A stretch of 64,000 nucleotides of DNA from Phytophthora sp. 'mugwort' (lineage: Eukaryota; Oomycota; Peronosporomycetes; Peronosporales; Peronosporaceae), in assembly GCA_033558025.1 (NCBI GenBank), contig JAUCEF010000018.1, positions 3,534,001 to 3,598,000 on the forward strand, given 5' to 3'. Below, piece by piece: positions 32,092 through 43,600 of the stretch. Position numbers and translations under genes: made by a program. The notes beneath the pieces are model-generated. The model made no database searches. It was given only the letters and a program-made list of their open reading frames with translations, and was not told the origin of the DNA. Each line of letters begins with the position of its first letter. The stretch's first letter is position 1.

Positions 32092-32479
32092 GGATACATT
32101 GTGTGTTTTACATATCTAACCTAACCACATAATCCTCCTTTGAATAATATAAGTCCGGATGCTAGATTAATGTGGACTACACGTGTGAGCCCGTGTCCGC
32201 GATCTCATTGTTGTAGTACTGTACGTGTAACAGATATCGATCGGCTGTGCGGTTGAAATCACCAGCTGACACTACACCTTTGTCAGAAGCATTGTGAGGC
32301 TGCAGCACAGCAAAGTGACACCATGCCTAAAACAGGACTAAAAATAGGACGAGTTAGTTTAGGACTTTAAAACCAAGTGAGACTTGCTCTGGAGCTAGTG
32401 AGACCAGCCATTTCAAGCGGCGAGCCCAACCGATTCGCGCTTTGGCGCGGAGGATTGTATTCTGCATTCTGCTTCCTCA
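32092..32479. other. Intergenic between transposon fragments
   Basis: AT-rich sequence without a recognisable gene; it may hold the 5' LTR of Copia fragment 1 or the end of the Tc1-like element, neither of which could be defined. Confidence 0.35.
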
Positions 32480-33091
32480 CCTGCACCGACGCTCCAAGAG
32501 CCAAGCCGGCCGCCGTCGCCGCCCCCAAGGTGCCTTACCACTCAAGAAGAGCGGCAGCGCGTCCTCAGCGAGTACGAGAGCGGCGACGACTGGCTCACCG
32601 TCGCTAAATTCAACAAAGTGTCCAGGGCGGCCGCGTATCAGCGGTGCATGGCCGGTGATCCGAGCCCGCCGGCCCGAGGCGGAGCTCGTGCAAGTGTCCT
32701 CAAGTGCACCAACGAGATTGTCGAAGCGATGGAGGCGTACCTCGACGCCGAATGCACGCTGACGCTGGTGCAGCTGGCGGACAAGGTGCTGGAGAGCTTC
32801 GGCGTCAAGCTGTCCACGTCGACAATTAGGGGCAAGCTGTCGACGAAGCTGATTACACTCAAGCAGGTATGTGCCTCACAATAACTGATGTTATTCAATT
32901 GGTACTAACCCTACATGTACTGTACAGAGTCGCAAACAGCCTTCTACATGCAATAATGAAGTTAAGAAGATGAAGCGGTTCCTCTTTGCCAAGAAGCTCG
33001 TACAGCATCAAGTGAACGGCGACTGTATAGGCTACTACGATGAAACTTAACCTCTTTTGTATGCACACAAGACCGTGCAGCGAAGGGCACA
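32480..33091 (+). mobile_element. Tc1/IS630-like transposase, N-terminal half
   Basis: From about 32530 the frame reads LTTQEERQRVLSEYESGDDW, a helix-turn-helix start. It continues with KCTNEIVEAMEAYLDAECTL and LADKVLESFGVKLSTSTI. After 32880 it reads KMKRFLFAKKLV and GYYDET, whose D matches the first DDE residue. Beyond a frameshift at 33046 the text CTQDRAAKGT is still Tc1-like to about 33091, where similarity stops abruptly. The matching C-terminal half starts at about 36930. The copy is dead because of frameshifts and the interruption. Confidence 0.7.
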
Positions 33092-34206
33092 CTCTTTTGT
33101 GCATTGTCAGTGACAATACCAACCACTAGTGCGGTGGTCTCGCTTTGTCTGACTTTGTTGATTTCTCCAGCAAGATAGCGCGCGGTATGTTTTCTCGACC
33201 TTGTAGACCACGATGACCAAAAACAAGTGAAGGTAACCCGGGCGAAGCCACCATTGAAACTAATAATGCTTGAGCCGTTCGCATCAGCCCAGCCATCAGT
33301 AACGAGCAAAACGAAGGTGTGAGCATTAATCATCTGGATAACCGTCGATCGGATCTCGTATAGCACCGTACTGAGTTTATGCCTCGACGGGAGCTTGATT
33401 GAGGGAGCTAGCAGGGCAATAAAGTCTCGAAATACCTGGGCTTCCACTAATATGAACGGCAGTGCGCAGATAAAAAAAACTCGAGCTAGTGCCATATCAA
33501 AAAATCTTGATCAATCGCACATAGCAGGCTGAACAGTTGGATCCGTCGTTGGCGCTGGTGTTGGAGCTGGTCGTAGCGAAATTTAAGGTCACTAGGGACG
33601 GTAGGACACTGGTTAGGCTTCACCAAGTGGTTCAATAAGATGCCACTAGGCTTACCATTTTTTTTTCCGCAGTAGTTGCATCGTCCATTTTGTTTTTGCC
33701 ATTTTCGTGTTCAATGGTGTAGTGCTTCCAAATCATGTCGCGTGGGCGCCCGGTCTTCAATGGTGAATAAAGACCGCCTAGACGATCCTGGCGTACGCGG
33801 GGTACGGGGAGTATGGGGGGATCGAGTTGGGGTTGATGATCTTGGTGTAGGGGGAGTCCGGGGCGAGCATGATGGAGCTGTGAGCTGGACGACCGTGCCG
33901 GAGTCGATGGACGGGGTGATCGCACTGGAACTGGTGGTGGGGCGAGAGCGCTGAATTTGGCGAGTGGTGCAGAGGTGAGAACATCACCCTACGTGTGACC
34001 GCCGACGACTCCAAGACATTACTTGACGAGCTGGACTCCGAAGTTTCTCTTCGATAAGGGCTGTAGCGATTGGATCTATGCAAGGCGGAGCCAGGGTGCG
34101 ACCGCAACGCCCTTGATTGTGAGCATGAATCGCGCAGAACATCAGCAGGAGGTAACGGTGATGAGTTCTCTGGCTGGTTCACCGCAGTTCCTTCTGGCGT
34201 CGCCAT
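33092..34206 (-). mobile_element. hAT transposase, N-terminal half
   Basis: Minus-strand text from about 34206 opens MATPEGTAVNQP and includes the BED-finger-like start GRPRDMIWKHYTIEHENGK (about 33760-33700). The DUF659/hAT core follows: PSRHKLSTVLYEIRSTVIQM, LLVTDGWADANGSSIISF, RQSETTALVVGIVTDNAQK. The similarity ends right after TDNAQK, at the junction with the Tc1 half. The next expected hAT residues are found 3.8 kb away, at 36930 on the same strand. Stops and frame changes between 33632 and 33495 show decay. Confidence 0.72.
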
Positions 34207-34539
34207 GATGAAGGTCTTCTCACACTGTTTTAGGCGTCAATGGGTTCATCGCAGCTCTGGCGACCTGACTTTTGGACTTTAGGACACTTCTAACTGTTTA
34301 AAACGTTTCGGTGCATTTTAAACGTTATTTAGTCTTCCAATCCGACCATCGCTACTAGGATGGTTTTGGGCGACTTCTAAACTGTCCAAAACACTTCCAG
34401 CAACCCCCCGAAATTCCGTTCAAAATTCAAAAATGTTCAAAACTAACAGACATATTCAAACTAACAGACATAATGTTCTCGACAACAGGTGCCGACTTTT
34501 GGACATTTTGGACGGCCTCCTCCAAGATTAAACCGTGAG

Positions 34540-35440
34540 GGCCTCACGTTGTCCGCCACGCAGCTCGTGAAGCAGACAGCTACGTCACTGAGCGCATTAG
34601 TACCGCCACCACAACAATTGATTATGCTCTTCTACTTGAATCAAGAGCAATACCGATCGGCTGTTCGTCAAGACGACCGGGGCGCTGAAGGTGGTGCAAC
34701 AGAGGCGGCACCGTTGTCACCATGGACACGCGTCCACCCGACGAGAGACCGGGGAACGAGGGCAACTGAACCTTTGGTACGGGGGCGGGCTTCTATCTGG
34801 ACTCCAGGTAGGACGAGCACTACCGCATGTACTCGTACTTGACCAAGGAGCTCATCACTGTCAACTCTCCATGCTCGACAACAGCACTGTATCACGGGCC
34901 ACTTCAGGGACAGCCAAGGTGCGCTTGTGTTCGGAATCCGCTACCCGCTACAGAGCTGCCGACTCCTGTAAACATCCTCTAGCGGCGTCGAACACTAACA
35001 AGTTGTGTGTTATTTTGCGTCTTCTTTTACATATAGTGCAGAAACAGTACAAGTCCATCTCAGTGTTCAATCCGAGCCAGTACCAGTTGGGAATTCTAGC
35101 CTCCACGGGGTTTTGGGGCGTGGATCAGGAGACTTAACAGGTGTGCTTACTGAAGACCCCGAAGTGTGAAGTGCAATGTCAGGTGTGCTGATGAGCTTAA
35201 TTTGTTATTGTATAGCAGCAATATGACGCGATACAGTGTATCCTTAGCCAGGGGTCTCATTACCCAGACAACCCTGACCAGGAACGCTAAGACAACTTCC
35301 TGCACGATAAACAGCTGCTGCCGGAAGCCTTCGAGGCGGCGTGCAACTTGGTGGGCCAGAAGGTGACGCTCTGCATGGACTACAAGCTGTGGTATAGTTT
35401 GGTGCTTGAAATGGTGGTTCTTACTGTGCTTCACATTGCT
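34540..35440 (+). pseudogene. S-formylglutathione hydrolase (esterase D) pseudogene
   Basis: Scattered frames on the plus strand are collinear with S-formylglutathione hydrolase, the esterase of formaldehyde detoxification. They are TDRLFVKTTGALKVVQ (34645-34695), MDTRPPDERPGNEGN then TFGTGAGFYLDS (34722-34805), YRMYSYLTKEL (about 34830), YKSISVFNPSQYQLGILAS (35045-35100) and LLPEAFEAACNLVGQKVTL (35310-35370). The nucleophile region (GHS.G) is garbled by frameshifts and stops, so no activity is possible. The pseudogene lies between the two ends of the hAT transposase, in opposite orientation. It was either captured or was the host locus of the hAT. Confidence 0.65.
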
Positions 35441-35639
35441 GCATTTGGCGTGATACAGCTCGTTATGTTTGGACCGATTACACGTTGCGGTGGATGTGGT
35501 GTCGCCCTTGAACTCTGGACGCGATACACAACACGCACACGATTTCCATTATCGCTTTGAGAAGATGCCAGTCAGATTGAGGCAGTTGTTATGTCATGCT
35601 GTTCGATGCATGTTTAATTTCTGTAGCTACACTGTCGGG

Positions 35640-36935
35640 GCACGACTGATGACGTGCAAGATCAATGTCATCGTTCTTAAGCGTGCCGTTGTTGATGTAG
35701 ACAAACGCAAGAATTTCAACCTTTTCCACGGACATTCGGTTTCTCCGCTTTGAGTGAATCGAAGATACTCCAAGCCGCCCTCTCGCTTGCTGCTGAAGAA
35801 GTCGGGATGGCGAAGACGATGTCGCTCGTTCAGAAGAGGATATTTCGTCTCACTTTGTGCGTCGCAGTAGTCGCGTGGGCTCGATTGGGCATACTTTTCT
35901 CGTAGAGCTTCACCATCCCTCCGTTTCGTACATTTGAACTTGAGAATCTCAGCGGTTAACGCGGCAACACCGGTTTAGATATCAATCCACATCGCTCGGC
36001 CGGTTTGCAAGCGTGATCGTCTACTTGATCGAACTCAGAACCAACAAAATCGTCGATATTCATCGATGGGTCCAGCATGAACGCTACTGCCATTGCGTTT
36101 GTGTGGACATATCTCCAACGTTTCTGAATATTCTCGCGAAAAACGTTTTGGAGAAGAGACAGTGGAACGGCTGCGGCACTTTTGTATGTACCATCATCTT
36201 GCAAGTCATCACCAACGACACTTTGGCAGTCAGTAGGAGTAGCTGACGACATAATTGCAGCTGCATCACTGAGAGCACCAATACCAGCGAGAGCTTGTTG
36301 TTGCGCCGAGTCGCTCTCCTCCGACTCACTCTCGTCCGATGCATTCTCCGACTCAAAAACTACGGGCCCGGGGACGTCACACCATACACGATGTGATACC
36401 GCAGCCACCTAAACCATCTATAGACCCCCTGAAACGAATCCATAGTCCGCCTCCAGAGCACGAAGGGCCTCGATAATGGGATCAAATAGCCGAACTATAG
36501 TTCTTAAGCTGCTCCAGAAGAATCGTCGCGAATCAACTCGGTCACATAATAAAGTTTTTTTTCCGATTTGGCGCAGTTCCAGGATAGCGTCCATGAATTG
36601 ATCGTAACCTAGATTCAAGGGGAGTTTCTCTAGTATCTCCCTGTTGTTCAGCACATTTCGTAAGCAAGCATGCACAGATTACCAGCGCGTTGGAACAGGC
36701 AATACCAGATTTCTGGCCCTGGAACCCGTGTCTCGTACGCCTTGCTGCAGTTGCTTGAACTCGTCATTAAGTGCTAGATGATCCCGTACAAAGCGAGTGA
36801 CAGCCACGGCTCTTGATATGACACCTTTAACGGCAGGGTACCGGCCAATATCTTGCATCAGTAAATTCAAAACCATGAGCCGAGCATCCACCACTAAACA
36901 CGATCGGGTGCCTACTCTGGACTTGACTCGACGTG
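35640..36935 (-). mobile_element. hAT transposase, C-terminal half with dimerisation domain
   Basis: The minus strand from about 36930 reads SRHPIVFSGGCSAH, then after one frameshift VLNLLMQDIGRYPAVKGVI, VTRFVRDHLALNDEFKQLQ, VPTRW (stop) SVHACLRNVLNN and an acidic linker. The hAT dimerisation domain follows at about 35830-35660 (IPTSSAASER, SIFDSLK, frameshift, RNRMSVEKVEILAFVY). This is precisely the part missing from the half at 33092-34206. The first residues here follow that half's TDNAQK at the spacing usual for the family. Confidence 0.72.
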
Positions 36936-37574
36936 CGCTGTTGTCAAGACCCCGCCCTCGAAAAGGAAGAACTTGCAGTTGCAGTGGCTGTGTCAATCGA
37001 GGAAGGTTTGGTGCTGCACCAGCTGCAACGGGGGAGCATCCGAATGGACGTGAATGCGTCCTTTGTCAAAAGTATTTACGAAACCGTCAAGAACACGGAG
37101 ACGTACCGCAACTTCTTTGGCGGCAAGAGCGCGGTTATGTGCTCGACAATGCTCCTGCGCATAACCAAAACCGAGACACGGTTGGCGGAGAAGCTTGGAG
37201 AGCATAGTGACCTCGTGCTTTTCAGGCTCGGCCCGTACTCCGATGCTGAATCCTAGCGAAGGTACGTTTGTAAAGTTGTTGCATGCATACTACCAATTGC
37301 TGAAAGCTAACGCTACATATTGCTGCTTATTTTGTGGCAAGCTGCTTTAGTGTCATTATGGCCAAGGTGAAGGCCTACCTGGCGGCAAACAGGCAGCGCA
37401 TGTTTGAGCAAAGGGCATTCCGTACGATACGGAAGCACGGATGACGCTGCTGGAGGACGCAGCTAACTCCACGATACACTGCATGCACCGCCACCTCGTC
37501 ACGTCAATGGCGCTGCATTGCCAGCGCGTATGGCCGACGCTCTCAAGATGGAGGACATGCAGTACGGAACGTAG
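36925..37574 (+). mobile_element. Tc1/IS630-like transposase, C-terminal half
   Basis: The plus strand reads VVKTPPSKRKNLQLQ (from about 36937), EEGLVLHQLQRGSIRMDVNA, FVKSIYETVKNTETYRNFFG and a catalytic VLDNAPAHNQ in a shifted frame. It then reads TETRLAEKLGEHSDLVLFRL, AKVKAYLAANRQRMFEQ and a family-like end MEDMQYGT with a stop at 37572. It continues the half that stops at 33091 (..RAAKGT, then RAVVK..). Frameshifts show it is dead. Confidence 0.72.
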
Positions 37575-37802
37575 GTTCGCAGAATGTATGACACGATCTC
37601 ACTTGCATCGGAGCTAATCTCCGTTGCTGTAGAACAGCCCAAACTAATACGAAGCAGTTTGCACCTAATCTTGCTTTCATGCAGATAAACGAGCGATGTC
37701 TCACTCTGCTGTACTTGCAGTCTCACTATATTCTGTCAAAGATGTAGAAACGATTTAAACCTATTCGCCTTGTAAAAAAAAAACATTATTACCGGCAATT
37801 TG

Positions 37803-37835
37803 TTTCTTAACATTATCTGAAGTAATGTTAAGAAA
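37803..37835. repeat. Hairpin with perfect 13-bp stem
   Basis: Arms TTTCTTAACATTA and TAATGTTAAGAAA with a 7-nt loop. Outer sequences (ATTACCGGCAAT... and ...ATGCCGATGTAAT) extend the symmetry imperfectly, so this may be a small MITE. Confidence 0.6.
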
Positions 37836-38021
37836 AAAAAAAATGCCGATGTAATCTTCTATTACCGGTACATACAGTACTACTCAAGTGCCCTCGGGAG
37901 GCTTGACAATTTGCAGAGCAACACCGAACAGCAAACATGGGTGGTAGCGCACGACTGTACATGTACTTGTACAGTATAGCCACCTCCCCGACCTTTTGAT
38001 CTGCTTCGACCGCCTTGGCCG

Positions 38022-38045
38022 ATCGACGATAATAGTATCGTCGAT
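38022..38045. repeat. Hairpin with perfect 10-bp stem
   Basis: Arms ATCGACGATA and TATCGTCGAT flank a 4-nt loop, in the spacer before the PH-domain gene. Confidence 0.6.
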
Positions 38046-39159
38046 ACCGGGACCGTCCGTCAGAATTGAAGATGGGTGGGCTGCATGGACGCGTCTAACA
38101 TTACCTGAAGTGTAGTTTGAGTTGGTTTTACTATTGTAAATCTGATTCTTCTGACTCCATCGAGACATGTGGGGCTCGCGTATCTTTTCAAATCCCGCAA
38201 TATGTGACACTCTTTACGACCATTCATCTCGCAGCGATTTTTACTACTGTCCATGCATACCGTTATTAGTGCTGGCCCAGCGCGCTATGACACGTCGATG
38301 TATTTACATTTTAGGTAGTGCACCACCAATGTCCCGCGCCTTGCTCGCCCGCCGCGTCCTGAACGAGGCTTTCTATCCACGAGAACTTTTGGTCGTCCTG
38401 TCGTAAGATATGTATCCATCCATACTTTGAACGGCGTTGCGATTGGCCCATATATATGAAACGCTCTGTTAAGAGAGAGAGAGAGCGCAAAATAGTCACT
38501 ATCGATCGAAACGCTGAGAACAACATTATTTCCTCGGCGGCACAAGGCCGACGAACCTATGTGCTGTGCCGCATATCAGCAGATTATCTGTTGTTGACGT
38601 GCTAGGATATCTGAGACTACCATATCGAAAATCCTGCCCGAGCCTGGGCTAGCTAGAGACCGCGCGGACATTCTTTCAACTTTACCCATCGTGGGGTTGC
38701 AAATATATACATTATGGAGGGCTTCACTGACAGTAAAATGTTCAATCATCGACAGCGTTATTGAAGGATACTAGTTTCTGAAATTCAAAAAGATTGAGCC
38801 GGCTCTGATCAGAGTGGGACGATGGTCCCATGTCGGTTGAACTTTCTGCCCAGCAAAAAGACACGAACGCACACTGTACCGTTTTGTATGGGCTTCTTCA
38901 ACAGCAGCCGGGGGCCACACAGCTTGGCCTCATTCATCCTTTCGTCCCGACACTCCACAGCCAATTCGCACACACGCCAGCGTGGCTCAATTATCGAAAG
39001 TCTCGTTCGCTCGCCTTAACTCGCGAACACACGACGTCGAGAATAGCGTCCGCATCTCTCCGCAACCCACTCGGGCATCGCAGTCGCCGATCGTGCTCGC
39101 CTCAGTCTCCGTCCGTCACACACCGTTCCATTCCGAGATACATCCTTCTACGTGACACC

Positions 39160-40164
39160 ATGCGCCTTGTCAGAGAAGCTCGCCGCCTCGAGTGCGAGAA
39201 CCAGCGCCGCGAATCGCGCCGCTCGCACCTCAAGAAGTGGCTCGATCTTGGCCACGGCCACGACAACGATGAGGACCAGTGCCCCGAGGATCAGAAACAG
39301 CAAAACGAGACGAACCACGCGCCTTTCGGACTCTCCATTGCTCGTCGCGCGGCCTCAGTGTCTCCTCTAGCCCCCAGTCTCAAGAAGCCTCAGTCGCCTT
39401 TGGCCGTCAAGTGGAGCTCATACATTGAGGCCATAGGCCTCAAAGATACAAGCGGCAAGCGGCGCCGTGTCCGCTTCGTCGAAAAGGACGCTGAGGAATT
39501 CGAGCGGCCCGCGTGCACTGCCGAGGAGAAGACCAACTATCACTATTCGGCCGAAGAGCTGGGTGAGATGGAGGTCTTCGCCAAGCAGCTCGTTCACCGC
39601 GAATCGCGCTTCGCCGGCCAGCCTGAGGACACCATCCTGGAGCAAGGTTTCCTTAGCTTGCCCGTGAACGCGCCATTTTTTCAGAGCAGGCGGTACTACT
39701 GCCTGTTGCGAGGCCACCGGCTCCAAATGTACAGCTCCGCGACTCACGCCGCCAAGAACTCGGGCATGAAGGCGCAGCTCACCATCCTCCGAGTGCAGGA
39801 CTGCCAGTCGCTTTCAATGCAGAAGAAATTCGCGCTGTTCGGCGCCTCGCTGCCCACGCAAATCGGACAAATGTTCTACGTGATCAAGGCCAACGGCGAG
39901 CGCATCATCTTCACGGCTGATACTAAGAGCTCCAAGCGCAACTGGGTCCACTCGCTCACTCGAGTCACTTACGTGGGCGAGGGTGAGTGCCGCACCAACA
40001 CGCCTCTGCTCCGGACGCGGTCGAGTTCGGCCCCGACGCCGTCTACATGCATCCTGCCTCCCGTCCTTGAAGTCGAATCGGAAGAGGAAATGCGCGGCGC
40101 CATCGCCGCCTTCGGGTCCGTCGATTCGGACAGGAGGAACAGCTGCACTGCCGTCTGCGGATAA
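39160..40164 (+). CDS. PH-domain protein
   Basis: The single exon encodes 334 residues from ATG 39160 (MRLVREARRLECENQRRESR). The same frame is open upstream, but that part is Ser/Arg/His-rich like leader sequence, so the later start is preferred. A charged N-terminus is followed by a PH domain at about residues 160-270. Strands read EQGFLSLPVNAPFFQSRRYY, CLLRGHRLQMYSS, MFYVIKANGERIIFTAD and end in the conserved Trp helix (SKRNWVHSLTRV). PH domains bind phosphoinositides or protein partners at membranes. The C-terminal 65 residues are Ser/Thr-rich and may be regulatory. No catalytic domain is present. Confidence 0.75.
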   Translation: MRLVREARRLECENQRRESRRSHLKKWLDLGHGHDNDEDQCPEDQKQQNETNHAPFGLSIARRAASVSPLAPSLKKPQSPLAVKWSSYIEAIGLKDTSGKRRRVRFVEKDAEEFERPACTAEEKTNYHYSAEELGEMEVFAKQLVHRESRFAGQPEDTILEQGFLSLPVNAPFFQSRRYYCLLRGHRLQMYSSATHAAKNSGMKAQLTILRVQDCQSLSMQKKFALFGASLPTQIGQMFYVIKANGERIIFTADTKSSKRNWVHSLTRVTYVGEGECRTNTPLLRTRSSSAPTPSTCILPPVLEVESEEEMRGAIAAFGSVDSDRRNSCTAVCG

Positions 40165-40607
40165 AGCAGCCCTATTATGCAGCCGACCTTCCGCCAGGTA
40201 CCATTATCCAAAACATAGTTTTAGCTATTAGTCCTAGGGACAACAAAAGTAAGTAAGTGAAACAAGTCAAGCAAGAAGTATATGAGCATCCAACTAGCTG
40301 TCACTGATCCAATCATCAAGTCGCTTGCAGCTCCATAATGCCTTCAAGTTTTAACTTGTTGTAGAATACTACCACCTTAGGTAGTGTTACGCAAATGCAC
40401 CGCCAACTGCACCACCAGAGGCATCAATAATGCCCTCGAACGAGGCAAGTTTAAAACCATCGCTGAACACTGTTTAGTTGCAGTGTCAATATTAATTTAG
40501 CCAAACCGGCCCTGACTGGCCGAGGTGCGGCGGCTGCGCAGCAGGCGACTCACCGTCTTCCTGATCAATTTCTAGCGACTTAAGCTGCGTGAAGGGGACT
40601 CCTACTT
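40165..40607. other. Intergenic, no gene recognised
   Basis: Leader and promoter sequence of the FAN-like gene. Nothing else is recognisable. Confidence 0.4.
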
Positions 40608-43600
40608 ATGCACAGGCGTCGTCGCAGCAACAAGAACGCCCAGACGACACGCTTCAGCTTGTTGCTGCTGGAGGACGGCGAGTTCTTCCTGGACGTGCGT
40701 GGATTCTTTAATTTTATACGCTTCAGTTGGGATATATTAACTTTAAGATCCAGATTATGAAGTTGAAGATACTAACGCCACTGTATCAACAGGATCACAG
40801 TGCATGCCGATATCTCGAACCAAGTGCCTTCACGCACCGCAAAGTATCGGGCAGGATCAAGGTCTGCACTCGTGGATTGTTCTTCGTGCCTCAGGATCTT
40901 CAGCTGCCGATCTTGCGCTTCCCGTTCCGCTGCATGACAGCTGAGCCTGTGACTGAGTGCTTCTTGCAGCTTCCTGCAAGATCAGACACTGCTGGCAACG
41001 AAGCTGAAGATATTTCCATCGTGTACTTAGCACTCCAGACCAAGCAGGTGATTGAGATGCGAGAGCGAGGCATTGACCACCCATACGTCTACAAGGACAC
41101 CACCGAAGGGTTGGAAATTGCTACCAGCAGTGAAATGCGGAGCAGCAGTAGCAGCAGTAGCTTGAGTGCAGGAATGCCAGCCAAGTATATATTCACACTG
41201 CAGCATGTGACATACGAGGCATTCCTCGCGAGCATCCACGTCGTCTACGAGGTGTCCAATTTGCCACGCCGAATGATGACCAAGGCAGAGGAAGAGGCCT
41301 TGCTGGCTCCGGTCTTGGCACCTAGAATGACGGACAAGTTTGACCCAAGCTTGCTGATAGATTTTCGCGAAAAATTGCTCATGGAAACGGGCTGCGTTGC
41401 GGATCGCATCGAGCCGTTGCTCAAGTTTCCAGGCTGCCTCATGCTGACTACGTTACGCTTGTACTTCCAACCGGCGCCACTTAACAATGTCTTTGACCCG
41501 GTGCTAGACTGGGAATATATCAACATCGACCAGGTCTACAAGCGTCGCTACCTGCTTCAGCAGACTGGTCTGGAAATCTACTTGCGAAATGGCGACAGCT
41601 TTTTCTTCTCGTTTCGATCCCGACAAGAGCGCGATGACTTTTATACCCTCATGGTGGGCCAACCAGAGCTCCAACGCTGTCGCCGCAAAGATCTGCAATA
41701 TATGATGCGCAATTGGCAGCGGCGTGAGCTCTCTAATTTTGAGTATTTGCAGTTCCTGAACAACGCCTCAGGCCGGACACGCAACGACCTGACGCAATAC
41801 CCCGTGTTCCCATGGATACTACGCGACTACACGAGTTCAGAACTCGATTTAGGCGATCCGAAAGTGTATAGAGATCTCTCCAAACCCATCGGTGCACTTA
41901 ATGAAGAGCGTCTCGAGTATTTCAAAGCAAGGTACGAAGTGATGCCTCGCGGCGACGAGGCAGACGGGATGCCGCCGCCGTTTTTGTATGGTACGCACTA
42001 TTCAACTCCAGGTTACGTGCTGTATTTTCTGGTACGCAAAGTTCCTGAGTATATGTTGTGCTTACAAAGTGGAAAGTTTGATGCGCCCGACCGCCTGTTT
42101 CGTAGTATCAAGGTTACTTGGGCTGGTTGTGTATCGAACCACACGGACGTGAAGGAACTTATCCCCGAGTTCTTTGATTACACGTTTCCACCGGATGAGT
42201 GGCTGCAAAATATAAAACATCTCGATTTGGGAACTACGCAGAAATTTGACCGCGTTGATGATGTGGAGCTTCCACCGTGGGCACATGGCGATGCGATAGA
42301 GTTTGTTCAGAAGAATCGCGCTGCGTTGGAGAGTGACTACGTGTCAGATCATTTACACCATTGGATTGACTTGATCTTCGGCTACAAGCAGCAAGGCGAA
42401 GAAGCTGTAAAAGCAAATAACTGTACGTGGTTCTCAAAGTTGCTCCTGATCTCCTATTTGTTGCATACTAACATTGTGTCTGACTTACCCTTTTAGTATT
42501 TTATTATTTATCGTATGAAGGATCGGTCGACTTAGACGCGATCGAGGATCCCGTGCAGAAATGCTCGCTTGAGTCGCAGATCCAAGAGTTTGGCCAGACG
42601 CCAAAGCTCTTGTTCTCTACGCCTCACCCGTCACGGAATGAGGGCGAAGGGAAAATTGAAGTTGCCACCCCGGACTTACTCCTGTCGCCAAGAGTTTTAA
42701 TTTCTCGTATTCGCAGAGTATCGTTCCCTCTTGACGGTACGACTGATTTCCGTCTTCGACAACGGAGAGAAGTCACACTGAGTGCATTCGAGGATTACGC
42801 GGAGTCTGATGAGGAAACAGAGGAGGAGATATTGAGTCGCCAGCGGAGCTCCCGATACCGGTGCAGCCTCGTTTGTTGCCAGAACCCCTGGAAACGCCTT
42901 CCGATGGCTATTGAAGGACTGTCTACGCAGTTGTGGGGATGCATAAGCTTGAGTAAACCATCTAAGAAGTGGAGGTGGAGATCCCGATTGAGGACCAAAT
43001 ACAGTCTATCAACCTCGTGGAGGTGGAAGCAAATCTCGGCGTGTCAGTTACACAAGGGAGAAGTCACAAGCACCATTCTTTCCAAGGACGACTCGCTTCT
43101 AGTGACGACCAGCAAGGACAAGTCGCTCAAGTTGTCTTCAATACAGGATGTGGCGCAAGTTCGTGATGTATCGGGCGAGTGTGCACTGTCATGCTGCGAT
43201 ATCTCGCCAGACGAGAGCGTCGTGCTTCTTGGGTCCTGGGACAACAGCGTGTACATGCACTCGGCAACAACTGGGCTGGTGCTGGACAAGGTAGTGGCGC
43301 ATTCGGATGGAATCTCCGCTATCTGTGTCCTGCAGGACCGTTTCTTGACGAGCTCGTGGGATTCAAGCATTAAACTCTGGCGCTATACGTCAAGATATAT
43401 TGTGGCCACCCCCATCCGAACGTTCCTCGACTGTGAAGAGTCCGTCTTGTGTTTAGACGTCAGCCGTGATGGCCGCTTCGGTGCTGCAGGAACTCGAAAT
43501 GGCTCGGTCTATCTCTTCGACTTGAGTGCTGCAGTACTTTACAACCGAGTTGAAGCGAGCTCATTACATGGAGGCGGCATCTCTTCACTCGTATTCGCTG

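Larger units (their letters stand above)
37575..39159. other. Gene-free stretch and promoter region of the PH-domain gene
   Basis: No gene was recognised. Two strong hairpins are listed separately. From about 38830 the sequence is pyrimidine-rich and includes CTCATTCATCC at 38930, an initiator-like site about 230 bp before the PH gene's ATG. An open frame continues upstream from that ATG to 38830 but reads as low-complexity untranslated leader. Confidence 0.4.

Noticed and set aside
34258..34515. Similar words (GACTTTTGGAC..) taken as hAT terminal inverted repeats
   Set aside because: The two copies are in direct, not inverted, orientation, so they cannot be a TIR pair.
38830..39159. N-terminal extension of the PH-domain protein
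   Set aside because: The frame is open, but the text is low-complexity leader-like sequence and an initiator-like site lies inside it.
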